DNA of 64,000 nt, from the NCBI RefSeq assembly GCF_003967175.1, contig NZ_AP018553.1, positions 992,001 through 1,056,000 of the forward strand. The letters run 5' to 3'. Below the pieces are notes generated by a model. It did no database searches, was not told the DNA's origin, and was given only the letters and a program-made list of their open reading frames with translations. This stretch comes from Sulfodiicoccus acidiphilus. GTDB taxonomy: Archaea; Thermoproteota; Thermoprotei_A; Sulfolobales; Sulfolobaceae. Made by a program: the position numbers and the translations under genes. Positions 19,509-28,352 of the stretch are shown here, piece by piece. Position 1 is the stretch's first letter; each line of letters starts with the position of its first letter.

Positions 19509-20700
19509 GGGATACAAGTACCTCTGCGGACTCCCCGTCTGTCCACTGATGGAGAGGTTCAGGGCGATCACGAGGACCATGGCCAGCGTCAAGGTCGACG
19601 GAAGTTCTTCAGCTGTGAGCGGTGCCACCCCTCCTAGCGCTATAGTTGGAGAGAGGGGTTATCCTAAAGTAGCCGTCCTCTACAACGTCCCACCTGGAGT
19701 GGGAGAGCAGGAGGCTAGGCGTTTCGAAGATCCAGAGAATTGGTGGGGAAACGTTGGACTCACAGAGATCTTACGGCTTAGGTCCTCGATGATCTCCTCA
19801 GTGTACTCTCAAGTTAACGTGTCAGAACCTTGGAAACTCTACGAGAGGGAGATATCCCTCACATCCATCTCCTCTAAGCCCGTTGACTCGGAAGTGAGAG
19901 TCAAGGGGGTGATAGAACCAAAATTGAAGTTCGATGGGCTTCTGTTACCTCGAGGGCCCACAGCTGAGGCTGAGAGCATAAGGCTCGTTGGCAATCCAAA
20001 GCTCAGTAAGCCCTTGGAGAGACTCATAAACGACGATGTCAAGGTGGAGCAGGCAATCAGGGAGATCTACGGTCAGGAAAGTCGCTACACCCTCATAAAC
20101 GCCTTAGCATTCGGCCTTCTTGGAGAGAGGAAGTCTAGGAGGATAGTACCTACGAGGTGGGCCATAACCGCAGTCGACGGTGCCCTCGGCAAGTACTTTT
20201 TGAATAAAGTGAGGAGACACCCGTTGTATAATGAGCTGGAGGTTCACTTCAGCTCCTACTTAGGTAACGACTTTCACGTGATCCTAGTCCCTTCTCCATA
20301 CACCGCAGCCTGGGTTGAAATATGGCATCCCACTACTCCGTGGGCCCAAGAAGTGACTGTGGTAGAGTTGAGGGAGGATCACTTCGGACACTACGAGTTC
20401 TTGGACGGTGGATATATGGCCGCGAGGTTGGCAGTGTTGGAGTACCTGAACTCCTTGGGCAGGCAGGCCACCGTGATCATTGTGAGGGAGATTACCAAGG
20501 AATACTTCGCTCCCGTGGGGAACTGGCATATAAGGGAAACTGTGAAGCGAGCCATGGGAAACGTGGTCCTAAAGGGTGTTGAGTTGGAGCAGGCCCTCAA
20601 GTTCGTGAGTCGAAGGTTGAGGGCGGCCGTTGATCTCACCAAACTAAAAACAATCTCCTCGGTTAGGGGGCAGAAGAGGATAGACGAGTTCACAATGTGA
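19471..20700 (+). CDS. nreA: DNA repair protein NreA
   Basis: 409 residues. N-terminal zinc-finger-like motif C9-x2-C12-x6-C19-x4-C24 ([17 protein letters not shown]) and the long NreA core ([55 protein letters not shown]). The last residues, [10 protein letters not shown], form a PCNA-interacting PIP box (QxxIxxF). NreA proteins are linked to archaeal DNA-damage resistance through PCNA. TTG start within the PHP gene; converges on argF with an 11-bp overlap. Confidence 0.92.
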   Translation: MRTISADLCVRCKGYKYLCGLPVCPLMERFRAITRTMASVKVDGSSSAVSGATPPSAIVGERGYPKVAVLYNVPPGVGEQEARRFEDPENWWGNVGLTEILRLRSSMISSVYSQVNVSEPWKLYEREISLTSISSKPVDSEVRVKGVIEPKLKFDGLLLPRGPTAEAESIRLVGNPKLSKPLERLINDDVKVEQAIREIYGQESRYTLINALAFGLLGERKSRRIVPTRWAITAVDGALGKYFLNKVRRHPLYNELEVHFSSYLGNDFHVILVPSPYTAAWVEIWHPTTPWAQEVTVVELREDHFGHYEFLDGGYMAARLAVLEYLNSLGRQATVIIVREITKEYFAPVGNWHIRETVKRAMGNVVLKGVELEQALKFVSRRLRAAVDLTKLKTISSVRGQKRIDEFTM

Positions 20701-21609
20701 AGACTAGGGCGGCCATAGCCCCAAAGAACTTGTTCTCGGCTTGGGTCCAGACTAGGCTCCTCGGACCATCTATCACAGAGCTCTCCACCTCCTCACCTCT
20801 CACCGCCGGCAGACAATGCATAAAGACCGCGTCAGATGACGCGTACGACATAAGGTCGTTCGTCACAGCGTAGGGCCTGAGAATGGACCTGCGCCTATCC
20901 GCCTCCGACTCCTTGCCCATGCTCACCCAGACGTCAGTGTACACGACCTTCACTCCCCTCACGGCTTGATAGGGATCCTCGAAGAACTCGACAGTCGCAT
21001 CAGTCAGTTCGGACTCCTCCTCCACCTTCCTTAACACGTCCTCCGAGGGCTTGAGTTCCTTAGGTGAAGCGACGTTAAGTTCTAATCCCAGCTTGGCTAC
21101 TGCACCCATGAGGCTAGCCAGCACATTATCGCCACCATCACCCACGAAGGCAATTTTCGGAATACGGCCGAAGTGTTCCTTCATCGTGAATAGATCCGAG
21201 AGGGCTTGGAGTGGATGTTCCGCGTCACTGAGTAAGTTGAGGACTGGGACTCCGGAGCTCCTACTCAACTTGATCAGGGTTTCGTGGCGTAAAACCCTAG
21301 CTCCTATGCCGTGCACATACTTCCCAAGGACTCTCCCCGTGTCTTCAACTGGCTCACCCCTGCTCAGTTGAAGATCCATCCCGGTGAAAACGATCGGATG
21401 ACCCCCTAACGCCGCTACGGCCGACTCGAAGCTCACTCTCGTTCGAGTGCTGGGCTTCTCCAACAGTATTGCCACCCTCTTCCCCTGGAGAGTTTGAGGC
21501 GCCCCCCTGCCAAGTAGAGGTTCTTCATGAAGGTTGTGGCCTCTAACAGGGATTCCAGCTCTCCCCTGCTCAAGTCGAAGACGCTAAGCAAACTCCTTCC
21601 CTTTGACAT
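20690..21609 (-). CDS. argF: Ornithine carbamoyltransferase, interrupted by a -1 frameshift
   Basis: Makes citrulline from ornithine and carbamoyl phosphate. The downstream part (to 20690) has the carbamoyl-phosphate loop [28 protein letters not shown] and the HCLP motif ([13 protein letters not shown]). The N-terminus is encoded in another frame from ATG 21609 ([29 protein letters not shown]). The frames join at a run of six G on the coding strand (21502-21507): one more G, or a -1 shift, gives [20 protein letters not shown] and a normal 306-residue enzyme. A TATA box (21633-21643) about 28 bp upstream of ATG 21609 supports that start. Confidence 0.88.
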
Positions 21610-21644
21610 AATTTATTTGGTAGGAGATACGGATTATATAAGCG
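21606..21644. promoter_or_regulatory. Overlapping divergent promoters of argF and an HTH gene
   Basis: Two TATA-like boxes are interleaved: ataatttattt (21608-21618) points right and sits about 30-35 bp before ATG 21647. Read leftward, cttatataat (21633-21643) sits about 28 bp before argF ATG 21609. Polymerases could not easily occupy both at once, and binding of the HTH product here could link the two genes. Confidence 0.45.
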
Positions 21645-21646
21645 AG

Positions 21647-22255
21647 ATGAACGTCGTCGAGGTGCTCGACAACATCATGAGGGAGAGAAAAGGAAACAGA
21701 CCTCGTGCAGAACAGTGGCAGATAGTGCAAGTGCTCCTCGAGATAGAGAGAGAACAACCGGTGGGTAGACTAAAATTAATGGAGAAGGTGGGAATGAGCG
21801 AGGCCACGGTGAAGACAGTGGTTCGTAGGCTCAGGGAAGCGGGACTGGTGGAAGTTGATAGGGTGGGCGGTGTCCTCCTGAACGAAAGGGGAAGGTCAGT
21901 TGTGGACATATGGAAAGCGAGGTTCGAGATCGCTGACGTAGAGTTGAGGACAATTGGATGGGTCGGAAACTTGCTCCGCGTCGTGGGGGGCACAGAGCTA
22001 CTTTCAAAAACTTCGGTTGTTGAACTTAGAGACTTAGGGGTTAAATCTGGGGCTACTGCCGTACTTGTGGCTGTGTTCAGAGACGGAAAGGTAGAGCTCC
22101 CTCCAATGACAGTTGAGGAAGTTGAACCGCTTTTGAGAGAAGTGCGGGACTCCTGTCCTCGTTGTTCTGACGGTGACGTGGCCTTCATAACTACTCCTAG
22201 GACTCCACAGGTGCCGTACAACCTCTCAATTTGGCTTCAGAGGATCATGCAGTGA
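21647..22255 (+). CDS. Winged-helix DNA-binding regulator
   Basis: 202 residues from ATG 21647; earlier in-frame codons would run through the argF start and are rejected. The N-terminal winged helix (about 15-85) has the recognition region KVGMSEATVKTVVRRLREAGLV followed by wing VDRVGGVLLNERGR. The C-terminal domain (about 100-200) is unfamiliar, contains a CPRC pair (RDSCPRCSDG) and may bind a ligand. Divergent from argF with a shared promoter region. The downstream gene starts with a 4-bp overlap. Confidence 0.75.
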   Translation: MNVVEVLDNIMRERKGNRPRAEQWQIVQVLLEIEREQPVGRLKLMEKVGMSEATVKTVVRRLREAGLVEVDRVGGVLLNERGRSVVDIWKARFEIADVELRTIGWVGNLLRVVGGTELLSKTSVVELRDLGVKSGATAVLVAVFRDGKVELPPMTVEEVEPLLREVRDSCPRCSDGDVAFITTPRTPQVPYNLSIWLQRIMQ

Positions 22256-23316
22256 CGTTGAAGTTAGGTTTCCTAGTTAACCCATATGCGGGAGCAGGAG
22301 GAAGGGTAGGTAAGAAGGGTAGTGATGGGCTCAGACTGATCAATCCAGAGACTCCCAATAGGGCACTCAGATTCCTTCAGGCCCTCGAACCTAACGTTAA
22401 GATTTTGACTCCCCAGTTAAAAATGGGTGAGGACTATGTCTCGGTTATTACCACCAACTACGAAGTGCTTCCGGTTGGTGGAGTAGACACAACTGCCGAA
22501 GACACCGTCAGAGCGGTTCACCTTATGTTGGAGGAAGGAGTCGGCTTGATAGTCTTTCAAGGAGGAGATGGCACTGCGTTCGACGTGATGAGGGGCCTAA
22601 GTGAGAGGAAGGTTCCAGTAGTTGGTGTCCCTGGCGGTGTTAAAATGCACAGCGGAGTGTTCGCCTCGTCTCCCGAGAACGCCGCCCGATTAGTGATAGC
22701 CTTCCTGAAGGGACTGGCCGAACTAGTTGAGGCGGACGTCTTAGACGCTGATGAGGAGGCGTACAGGAGAGGAGAGTACAGGATTGTAAGGAGAGGAACC
22801 CTCACTTCAATCAATGCGCTCAACTTACTCGTCCCTAACAAGGACGAACTTCCCTCAGAACAAGAGGAGCTAGACGCAGTGGCCAACTACATACTCGAAA
22901 AAATGGAGAACGGAGTTAACTACATCATAGGTCCAGGAAGGACGACGAAGAGAATCGAGGAGCTCTTGGGGATCCCTACCAACTTCATGAGTGTGGATGT
23001 AGTGAGGGACGGAAAATTGTTGTTGAGAGGTACAACATATTTCGACCTCATGAGACTTGAGGGCCCAACGAAGATAGTGGTAACCCCAATTGGAGGACAG
23101 TCCTTTCTCTTTGGGAGGGGAAATCAGGAAATAGGTCCTGAGATCCTGAAGAGGGTGGGAAGAGAGGGGATTATCGTAGTGTCGAGTCTGAGGAAGGTTC
23201 GCTCAATTCAGTGTCTAAGAGTAGACAGTGGAGACCCCCAAGTCGACTCTTCAATGAAGGGCACCTATTGGGTGATCGTGGGGTACAATCAATTCTTCCC
23301 CATCAGAACCTGCTAA
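22252..23316 (+). CDS. ATP-NAD kinase-like protein (COG3199 type)
   Basis: About 354 residues from GTG 22252, which overlaps the upstream stop (GTGA); an earlier ATG is possible. It begins LGFLVNPYAGAGGRVGKKGSD and has the diacylglycerol/NAD-kinase nucleotide motif FQGGDGTAFDVMRGL, then VPGGVKMHSGVFA and IIGPGRTTKRIEE, the pattern of the PpnK-like proteins of COG3199. It may phosphorylate NAD or a related molecule. I know no proven function for this subgroup. Confidence 0.8.
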   Translation: MTLKLGFLVNPYAGAGGRVGKKGSDGLRLINPETPNRALRFLQALEPNVKILTPQLKMGEDYVSVITTNYEVLPVGGVDTTAEDTVRAVHLMLEEGVGLIVFQGGDGTAFDVMRGLSERKVPVVGVPGGVKMHSGVFASSPENAARLVIAFLKGLAELVEADVLDADEEAYRRGEYRIVRRGTLTSINALNLLVPNKDELPSEQEELDAVANYILEKMENGVNYIIGPGRTTKRIEELLGIPTNFMSVDVVRDGKLLLRGTTYFDLMRLEGPTKIVVTPIGGQSFLFGRGNQEIGPEILKRVGREGIIVVSSLRKVRSIQCLRVDSGDPQVDSSMKGTYWVIVGYNQFFPIRTC

Positions 23317-23403
23317 CAGATCAAGAAATTAAAGTGAGTTGGTATAGAATTAGTTGCCGTTTCATTATATCAATGTTTTAAGCTCAGACTTAAAGTGTGA
23401 AGA

Positions 23404-24171
23404 GTGGACCGGCTCGACAGCGAGATCCTTTTCACTGTGATGAGGGACGGCAGGATCAGTGCTAGGGAAATAGCTAGGTTACTAGGCGTCAGTCATTCCG
23501 TTATAAACTACAGAATACGTAGACTCTTTAGGTCTGGTATATTCAGAGGTTTCGCGCTTTACGTGAGTCCAGTCCTCATTGGGTTCAAGGTAGCCTACGT
23601 TAAAAGCGAGAACCCGATTAACGCGAGCTACTCCGTTAACATTAAGCTCAGCCGGTCTAGACTCTACGAGGTATATCAACCTCCTTGGCATGAAGTCAGG
23701 AGATCCGTGTTTAAGAAAAAGCAGGAGACTCTCACAGACGTCGATTTGAGGATTCTCCGAGAACTAGCCCTGGATCCGCGGGCTAGTCAGGCCGAGATAG
23801 TCGAGAGGGTGGGCGGAAACGAAAAGGTAGTAAGAAAGAGGATGGATAGGATCCTGTCCTCTGGGATGGTTAAGGTGGTGCCTCTGCTAGCAGTCTCGGA
23901 GCTCCCGTGGAAGTTAAGGGCTAGTCTCTGGTCTCCTACCACCACCCAACTTAAGGTCCTAATTAGTTTCGGAAGGAGAATAGCACTAATAGAAGGAGAT
24001 GTTCAAGCTGGTGAACAGGACCTCGGTGAAGTTGAGGAATATGAGGTGAGCGCACTCGGCCTAGAGGGAGGAGCTGCCCCTATAGATCGCTGGCCAGACG
24101 GAAAGTATGAGGAGTCCATTGAAGATAAACGAGACTGGATGGAATTTCAGAGAGCTGTAAAGAAGATATAA
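23404..24171 (+). CDS. Transcriptional regulator with two AsnC/Lrp-type HTH domains
   Basis: 255 residues. Residues 1-50 (MDRLDSEILFTVMRDGRISA...ARLLGVSHSVINYRIRRL) and about 110-160 (VDLRILRELALDPRASQAEI...GNEKVVRKRMDRIL) are both Lrp/AsnC-like helix-turn-helix units. The usual RAM ligand-binding domain is not obvious, so the layout differs from classic Lrp. GTG start, single gene. Target unknown. Confidence 0.75.
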   Translation: MDRLDSEILFTVMRDGRISAREIARLLGVSHSVINYRIRRLFRSGIFRGFALYVSPVLIGFKVAYVKSENPINASYSVNIKLSRSRLYEVYQPPWHEVRRSVFKKKQETLTDVDLRILRELALDPRASQAEIVERVGGNEKVVRKRMDRILSSGMVKVVPLLAVSELPWKLRASLWSPTTTQLKVLISFGRRIALIEGDVQAGEQDLGEVEEYEVSALGLEGGAAPIDRWPDGKYEESIEDKRDWMEFQRAVKKI

Positions 24172-24607
24172 TATTACTTCCTCTTAAAATTAGGAAAATG
24201 ATTTCTAGATATAATTTTTACTTCCTTATAGAATTCCTTATGGGAAAGATTAATATAATCTTCAAATTTAAGTAAATGAGCCACTATTTTACTGAATCAA
24301 ACCTTGATCAATTCAACTACGGAAAACTTCTGCCTAGGAGACAGCCTTGCTTGGGTACATATTGAACGTGGGATTTCACTGGGATTTCACAGGGTGGCCC
24401 ACCGAGCTAGGAGTAACTAAGTGAAGACGTTTAGGTAGTAACAAAATTAAACATCTTAAAATTAAATATAAATTTCTAATATTAAATAAGGCCCTAGAAC
24501 AATTGGGGGACGCGTTGTAATACAGTATGAAGCAAGCGAAGAGGTATTCAGGGCTCTTAAGTTACTAGGTGTTATAAGTCGTTCTCACAAATAATTAGAG
24601 GGGCCCC
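24172..24607. other. AT-rich non-coding region; candidate replication-origin DNA
   Basis: 436 bp without a gene. Both flanks are strongly AT-rich (24172-24290 and 24435-24490). The centre holds a perfect tandem of the 11-mer tgggatttcac (about 24369-24390) followed by agggtggccc, somewhat like the TTC-purine-G-rich Orc1/Cdc6 boxes but not a clear match. It lies directly upstream of a WhiP-like gene; in Sulfolobus, whiP flanks oriC3. The origin call is inference from that neighbour. Confidence 0.35.
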
Positions 24608-25309
24608 TTGGATCGAGAGGAGATTATCAGCTCGAAGGTTGAGACGGTCGAAAAGTCGGGGCCCCGTTCTAAGACCATGGATGCAATACTCCTCCTTCTA
24701 TATGCGAGACCGCTCAGGGCTTCTGAGATAGCAGCAAACCTGGGTTTCGAGACTAAGTACGTCAGTAGCTATCTCAGTTACTGGAAAAAGAGAGGATTGA
24801 TCTATCAGGAAGGTGGTAGGTGGCACCTGACTGAGAGAGGAGAGTCCATAGCTAGGGACCTACTTGAAGGATTCTCAAACTCCAAGTTCAAGGAAATGAT
24901 GGCCATAGCAAAGCAACTGATCTCGGAACAGGTTTCGGATACAAGGAATAACAAAAGAGATACTAAAGAGGACAAGGTGGGACAAAAATCCTTGTCGTTT
25001 ATTGCTAGCAAAACAAGTTCAGAGGACAAAAAAAGACAAGAAAATGTGTGTGGTGAAGCCCTCCTTTCTAAATTAGATGGGGATGAGAGGGAGCTCATGA
25101 GATATCTAGTTAGTAAGTTCAGAGAATGGGGATCAACCTACGTCTACTTAGACCAGATTCAAGAGGAGTTAAAGGCCGACCCCCACTGGACCCTGAAGAC
25201 CCTTAGAGGATTACAAACCAAGAAATTAATCTACCTATACAACGACCCGAAACTAGGGATGAGGGTGGGGTTCTCACAAAAGTTCAAGGACTCTATGGAT
25301 AGTTGCTAA
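24608..25309 (+). CDS. whiP: Tandem winged-helix protein, WhiP-like replication initiator candidate
   Basis: 233 residues with two separate winged-helix domains: about 22-90 (ILLLLYARPLRASEIAANLG, YVSSYLSYWKKRGLIYQEGG) and about 155-230 (ERELMRYLVSKFREWG, LKTLRGLQTKKLIYLYNDP), joined by a polar, low-complexity linker. This layout fits WhiP, the winged-helix protein that binds Sulfolobus oriC3 and is distantly like Cdt1. The assignment rests on architecture and on AT-rich DNA just upstream. Start TTG 24608 or ATG 24677. It could instead be an ordinary regulator. Confidence 0.55.
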   Translation: MDREEIISSKVETVEKSGPRSKTMDAILLLLYARPLRASEIAANLGFETKYVSSYLSYWKKRGLIYQEGGRWHLTERGESIARDLLEGFSNSKFKEMMAIAKQLISEQVSDTRNNKRDTKEDKVGQKSLSFIASKTSSEDKKRQENVCGEALLSKLDGDERELMRYLVSKFREWGSTYVYLDQIQEELKADPHWTLKTLRGLQTKKLIYLYNDPKLGMRVGFSQKFKDSMDSC

Positions 25310-25469
25310 AAACAGTTTACAGAGCGTTGTCTACCTCGTCTGCTACTACTTTCTACTACTTCCCTCATTCTAGGCCTGGAACTTCTTGGCTAAACTACTT
25401 GTAATTAGACAAACTTAGAATAACGATTCAAGGTCTCAAACGTTGTAGTAGTAGTAATCTATTTAACTA

Positions 25470-25826
25470 TTGTCGGGAAAGAGTAAACCAAGGGTGAGCT
25501 TTTTGACGAATAAGCCAGTGAAGATGACTGAGGAGGAAATGAATCGTGTGCTAGCGAAGTCGGAGAAGGAGGCTGAGAAAAAGGACCAGAAGAAACAATG
25601 GGTAGAAAAGATAGTAAAGAGCGCCAAGACGTACTATAAGGTCTGTCCATATTTCGATAGAAAGACGTCAAAGTGCTTCATTATGCTTAAGGACAGGTGT
25701 AATAGAGATGGAAGGTTCGAAAATTGCCCAGTCTTCATAGGATTTCTAGAGGGTAAGTATGAGCAGATATCTGCAAAGAGTAAAATCCTTCCAATGGATT
25801 TCATGGATGTAATAAGCGCCGCTTGA
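25470..25826 (+). CDS. Hypothetical protein with conserved cysteines
   Basis: 118 residues: a charged, helical first half (EEEMNRVLAKSEKEAEKKDQ) and a second half with five cysteines (VCPYF, KCFIM, RCNRD, NCPVF) that could bind zinc or Fe-S. TTG start; TTG 25500 or ATG 25524 are alternatives given the TATA-like atttaacta at 25459. Its stop overlaps the start of the next gene, so the two are coupled. The 25310-25469 gap contains paired ctactac/gtagtag repeats. Confidence 0.65.
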   Translation: MSGKSKPRVSFLTNKPVKMTEEEMNRVLAKSEKEAEKKDQKKQWVEKIVKSAKTYYKVCPYFDRKTSKCFIMLKDRCNRDGRFENCPVFIGFLEGKYEQISAKSKILPMDFMDVISAA

Positions 25827-26509
25827 CGGGTACTGGAGTGCTCTGTACCAAGTGTGTGAAGAGGGAAGCCTCAATAACAGTGGGTGGTAGGAAGCTCTGC
25901 GAGCTTTGTGCCAACAATGAGGTAACAAGAAGGGCCTACAGAGTCCTACTCGATTCAGGAGCCATTGACTTGAAGCATGTCACAGTTCTAAGTAGTCCCC
26001 AGTTCAGTGGAGCAGAACGTGTCCTATCAAGGCTATTTGCCAGAATGGGGAGAAGGCATAGTCGAGAGCTCGAAGTTGTTGAACTTGCAGCTAAGGGAGG
26101 TTCCGTAGACACTTTAATCCACTCTTTCCTCACTGCAAAGGGAGATCTCGTCCTGCTTCCATTTACCTCAGACTTCCTCACCGCTTACCTGATATATAGT
26201 ATCTCTAAGGGTAGGGGACCCATCTACGTTAAACTTTACTCTCCTTATTTCCACTTGAGGGGAACTCTCTTCGTTTCTCCTATGATAAGGACCTCGATCC
26301 TGGAGTTGAAGGGAATGGGAAGGGTGGAGATAAGGACGGGGGAGGAAGAGTTCGACGAGCTTCATCGTTGGGTCCTTGACCAGCTCGCCGAAAACCCAGA
26401 GCTCCTATTTACTGCTCCCTCCTCAGCTAAGTTATTTGAGGGAGCAGAGACGTGTCAGACATGTGGGGCCACCTTGGTTGGTGGCATATGCCCAATGTGT
26501 GCTCTTTAA
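25823..26509 (+). CDS. Protein with zinc-ribbon ends, Ncs6/Ncs2-like layout
   Basis: 228 residues. The N-terminus has CTKC and CELC, the C-terminus has CQTCGATLVGGICPMC, and an alpha/beta core lies between (VTVLSSPQFSGAERVLSRL; GDLVLLPFTSDFLTAYLI). Two terminal zinc ribbons around a nucleotide-binding-like core recall the tRNA thiolation proteins Ncs6/TtuA/CTU1, but the PP-loop SGGxDS is absent. If related it would resemble an inactive partner such as Ncs2/CTU2. That link is a guess. ATG-type overlap of 4 bp with the upstream gene. Confidence 0.65.
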   Translation: MTGTGVLCTKCVKREASITVGGRKLCELCANNEVTRRAYRVLLDSGAIDLKHVTVLSSPQFSGAERVLSRLFARMGRRHSRELEVVELAAKGGSVDTLIHSFLTAKGDLVLLPFTSDFLTAYLIYSISKGRGPIYVKLYSPYFHLRGTLFVSPMIRTSILELKGMGRVEIRTGEEEFDELHRWVLDQLAENPELLFTAPSSAKLFEGAETCQTCGATLVGGICPMCAL

Positions 26510-26517
26510 CTGGGGAG

Positions 26518-27363
26518 TTAAAGAGAAGGCGAGGAGTCGCTAGGAGTTCTTTTCGTCACTGCAGCCTTGAGAGTTGTCCTTAGCCTCTTCGCGTCGCTCC
26601 TTTTCACCACCTCCGCTTCTCCGACTCTCTCTCTTATCACTTCCTCTAGTTCCAAGTCGACCTCGTAGCCAACGAAGTCCCTCCTCAGGGCCCTCGCGAC
26701 CGCTGCCGTGGTTCCGGTGCCCAAAAATGGGTCCAAGACTACGTCTCCTACACAGGAATACAGGGTGATCACCCTCTTGGCAAGCTCCTCAGGGAAGGCC
26801 GCTGTGAACTTGCTCCATCGCTGGCTCGGAAGGACGTTTGTCAACTCCCACACCGAGAGATACCACTTCTCTCTTTGAAACAAGTTGAGGTCAACTTTCG
26901 ACTCCTCCCTATTGATGAGTTGTGGCTTGCCTTCCTTTCTGAAGACCAGTACGTCCTCGTATACGTTGTCTGGGTAGAAGTACAGAGGATATGGGTGTTG
27001 AACGAAAACGCCACTTCTTCGGCTTATTCTTATGTAGCCCTCGGGTTTCCTCCATATAATCCTGTCCTGATACCTTAACCCTATTTCCCTAGCTAACGAA
27101 ATGAGATCTGCAGTTATTGGATAAAGCTCACCGTCTATCCTAACGTCCTGAACTACGAAAACTGCAGCCCTTCCACGCTGAAGGACTCTTCTCACTTCAA
27201 AGAGAACCTCCCTCAAGGTAGAGATGTAGCTCCGGTAGTCTCGGAAGAGGTCGGGAAAGTCGTACGGAGCGTTGTAATAAGGAGGTGAGGAGAGAACCAG
27301 TCCCACGGACTCGTTCGAGACCTCCCTCATGTCTCTAGAGTCGCCAAAGATTACCTTGCCCAC
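26518..27363 (-). CDS. Site-specific DNA methyltransferase (N4-cytosine or N6-adenine, beta class)
   Basis: 281 residues with the catalytic motif first (LSSPPYYNAPYDFPD, near 28-42) and the SAM-binding motif later (VVLDPFLGTGTTAAVARALR, then FVGYEVD), the order of beta-class amino-methyltransferases. SPPY is common in N4-cytosine enzymes. It probably protects DNA or marks sites. No restriction endonuclease of a known type lies next to it, but a Cas4/RecB-like nuclease is divergent at 27.6 kb. Confidence 0.88.
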   Translation of the reverse strand: MGKVIFGDSRDMREVSNESVGLVLSSPPYYNAPYDFPDLFRDYRSYISTLREVLFEVRRVLQRGRAAVFVVQDVRIDGELYPITADLISLAREIGLRYQDRIIWRKPEGYIRISRRSGVFVQHPYPLYFYPDNVYEDVLVFRKEGKPQLINREESKVDLNLFQREKWYLSVWELTNVLPSQRWSKFTAAFPEELAKRVITLYSCVGDVVLDPFLGTGTTAAVARALRRDFVGYEVDLELEEVIRERVGEAEVVKRSDAKRLRTTLKAAVTKRTPSDSSPSL

Positions 27364-27629
27364 GTTAATGTTATTGGAGGTGTCCAGATTATAAGCGGAG
27401 ATTTGAATGTGTGTAGTGATATAATTAAGTAGAGAAGATCAATATTTGATTCATTATCTCTAAATGAATGTTGACGTGGGCTGAGTCGGAACAGGGTGGA
27501 ATTTCAACATATAATAGACGATGTTGTGTATCGACGTTCTTAACTAAGCATATTTTAAAAATACGTCATCCAATTCCATAATGTTATAGATGGACAGTCC
27601 GCGTAGGAAGGGGGTTAAGGTTCCTATCG

Positions 27630-28352
27630 TTGTGGAGTCACAGACCAATTCCCGTTCAACTGAGCTTGGTCTGGTGTTCAACAGTGGTCCTTAAGGAAGT
27701 CGTCTATAAACATCTGGCTGAGCGGGGGTTTAGTGAACCATTCGAGGGCGAGTATTGGCCGTCCCAGGTGTGGGCTTGTCTCAGGAAACAATTCTACGAT
27801 AGATTGTTCCCCGTTAATGCAGGTTACGATAGCGCTAGGTTAACTGCGCTGGGAACCGTCCTCCATGAGTTGATAGCTGATTTGCTCAAGAGGGAGGAGT
27901 CTGTGCGGGTGAGCACTGAGGTCCCCATTAGAATCCCACATCCCACTAACCACGAGATCGTGTTATCGGGAAGGGCAGACGACCTTATCGTGGTGGAGTT
28001 CACCAGGGAGAGGTACCTAGTGGAGGTGAAGAGTGTAGACGACTTGCAGGAGAAATTGAGGAAGAAGTACCTACCTAGGCTGGATCATAGGGCGCAATTG
28101 AACTTGTATCTGAAGGCTTTTCCCAAGTCTAGGGGGATCCTCATGTATGTGGACAGATCCAACTTGGATATCGAAGAGATCCAGCTGGAGTTCGATGAGG
28201 AACTTTACAAAAGGACCTTAGAGCGCGTTGAGAGGATCCATGAACTTCTCAAGAGGAGAGAGCTGCCGGAGGCCGAGGCCGCCTTGAGCGGTGAGTTGTC
28301 GTGGCAGTGCAAGTATTGCGTTCACCTAGCCAGGTGTCAGAGAGATGGATGA
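27630..28352 (+). CDS. Cas4/RecB-like PD-(D/E)XK nuclease with probable Fe-S cluster
   Basis: 240 residues from TTG 27630; GTG 27684 (VLKEVVYKHLAERG) is also possible. Nuclease residues: H79 (GTVLHELIADLL), D117-D118 (SGRADDL), E132 and K134 (YLVEVKS), Q156 (AQLNLYLK). Cysteines C50 (PSQVWACLRKQFYDR) and C227, C230, C236 (CKYCVHLARC) are placed like the 4Fe-4S ligands of Cas4/AddB-type enzymes. No CRISPR array or other cas gene is visible in the window, so it may be a solo Cas4-like exonuclease. Divergent from the methyltransferase. Confidence 0.82.
   Translation: MWSHRPIPVQLSLVWCSTVVLKEVVYKHLAERGFSEPFEGEYWPSQVWACLRKQFYDRLFPVNAGYDSARLTALGTVLHELIADLLKREESVRVSTEVPIRIPHPTNHEIVLSGRADDLIVVEFTRERYLVEVKSVDDLQEKLRKKYLPRLDHRAQLNLYLKAFPKSRGILMYVDRSNLDIEEIQLEFDEELYKRTLERVERIHELLKRRELPEAEAALSGELSWQCKYCVHLARCQRDG

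Noticed and set aside
24360-24400. Two tandem tgggatttcac copies as a CRISPR
   Set aside because: Only two units with no spacer between them; repeats of this size and spacing are not a CRISPR array.
27590-27692. 34-codon frame (MDSPRRKGVKVPIVVES...) as the N-terminus of the Cas4-like nuclease by frameshift
   Set aside because: The joined sequence has no family-like N-terminus and the gene is complete from its own TTG or GTG start.
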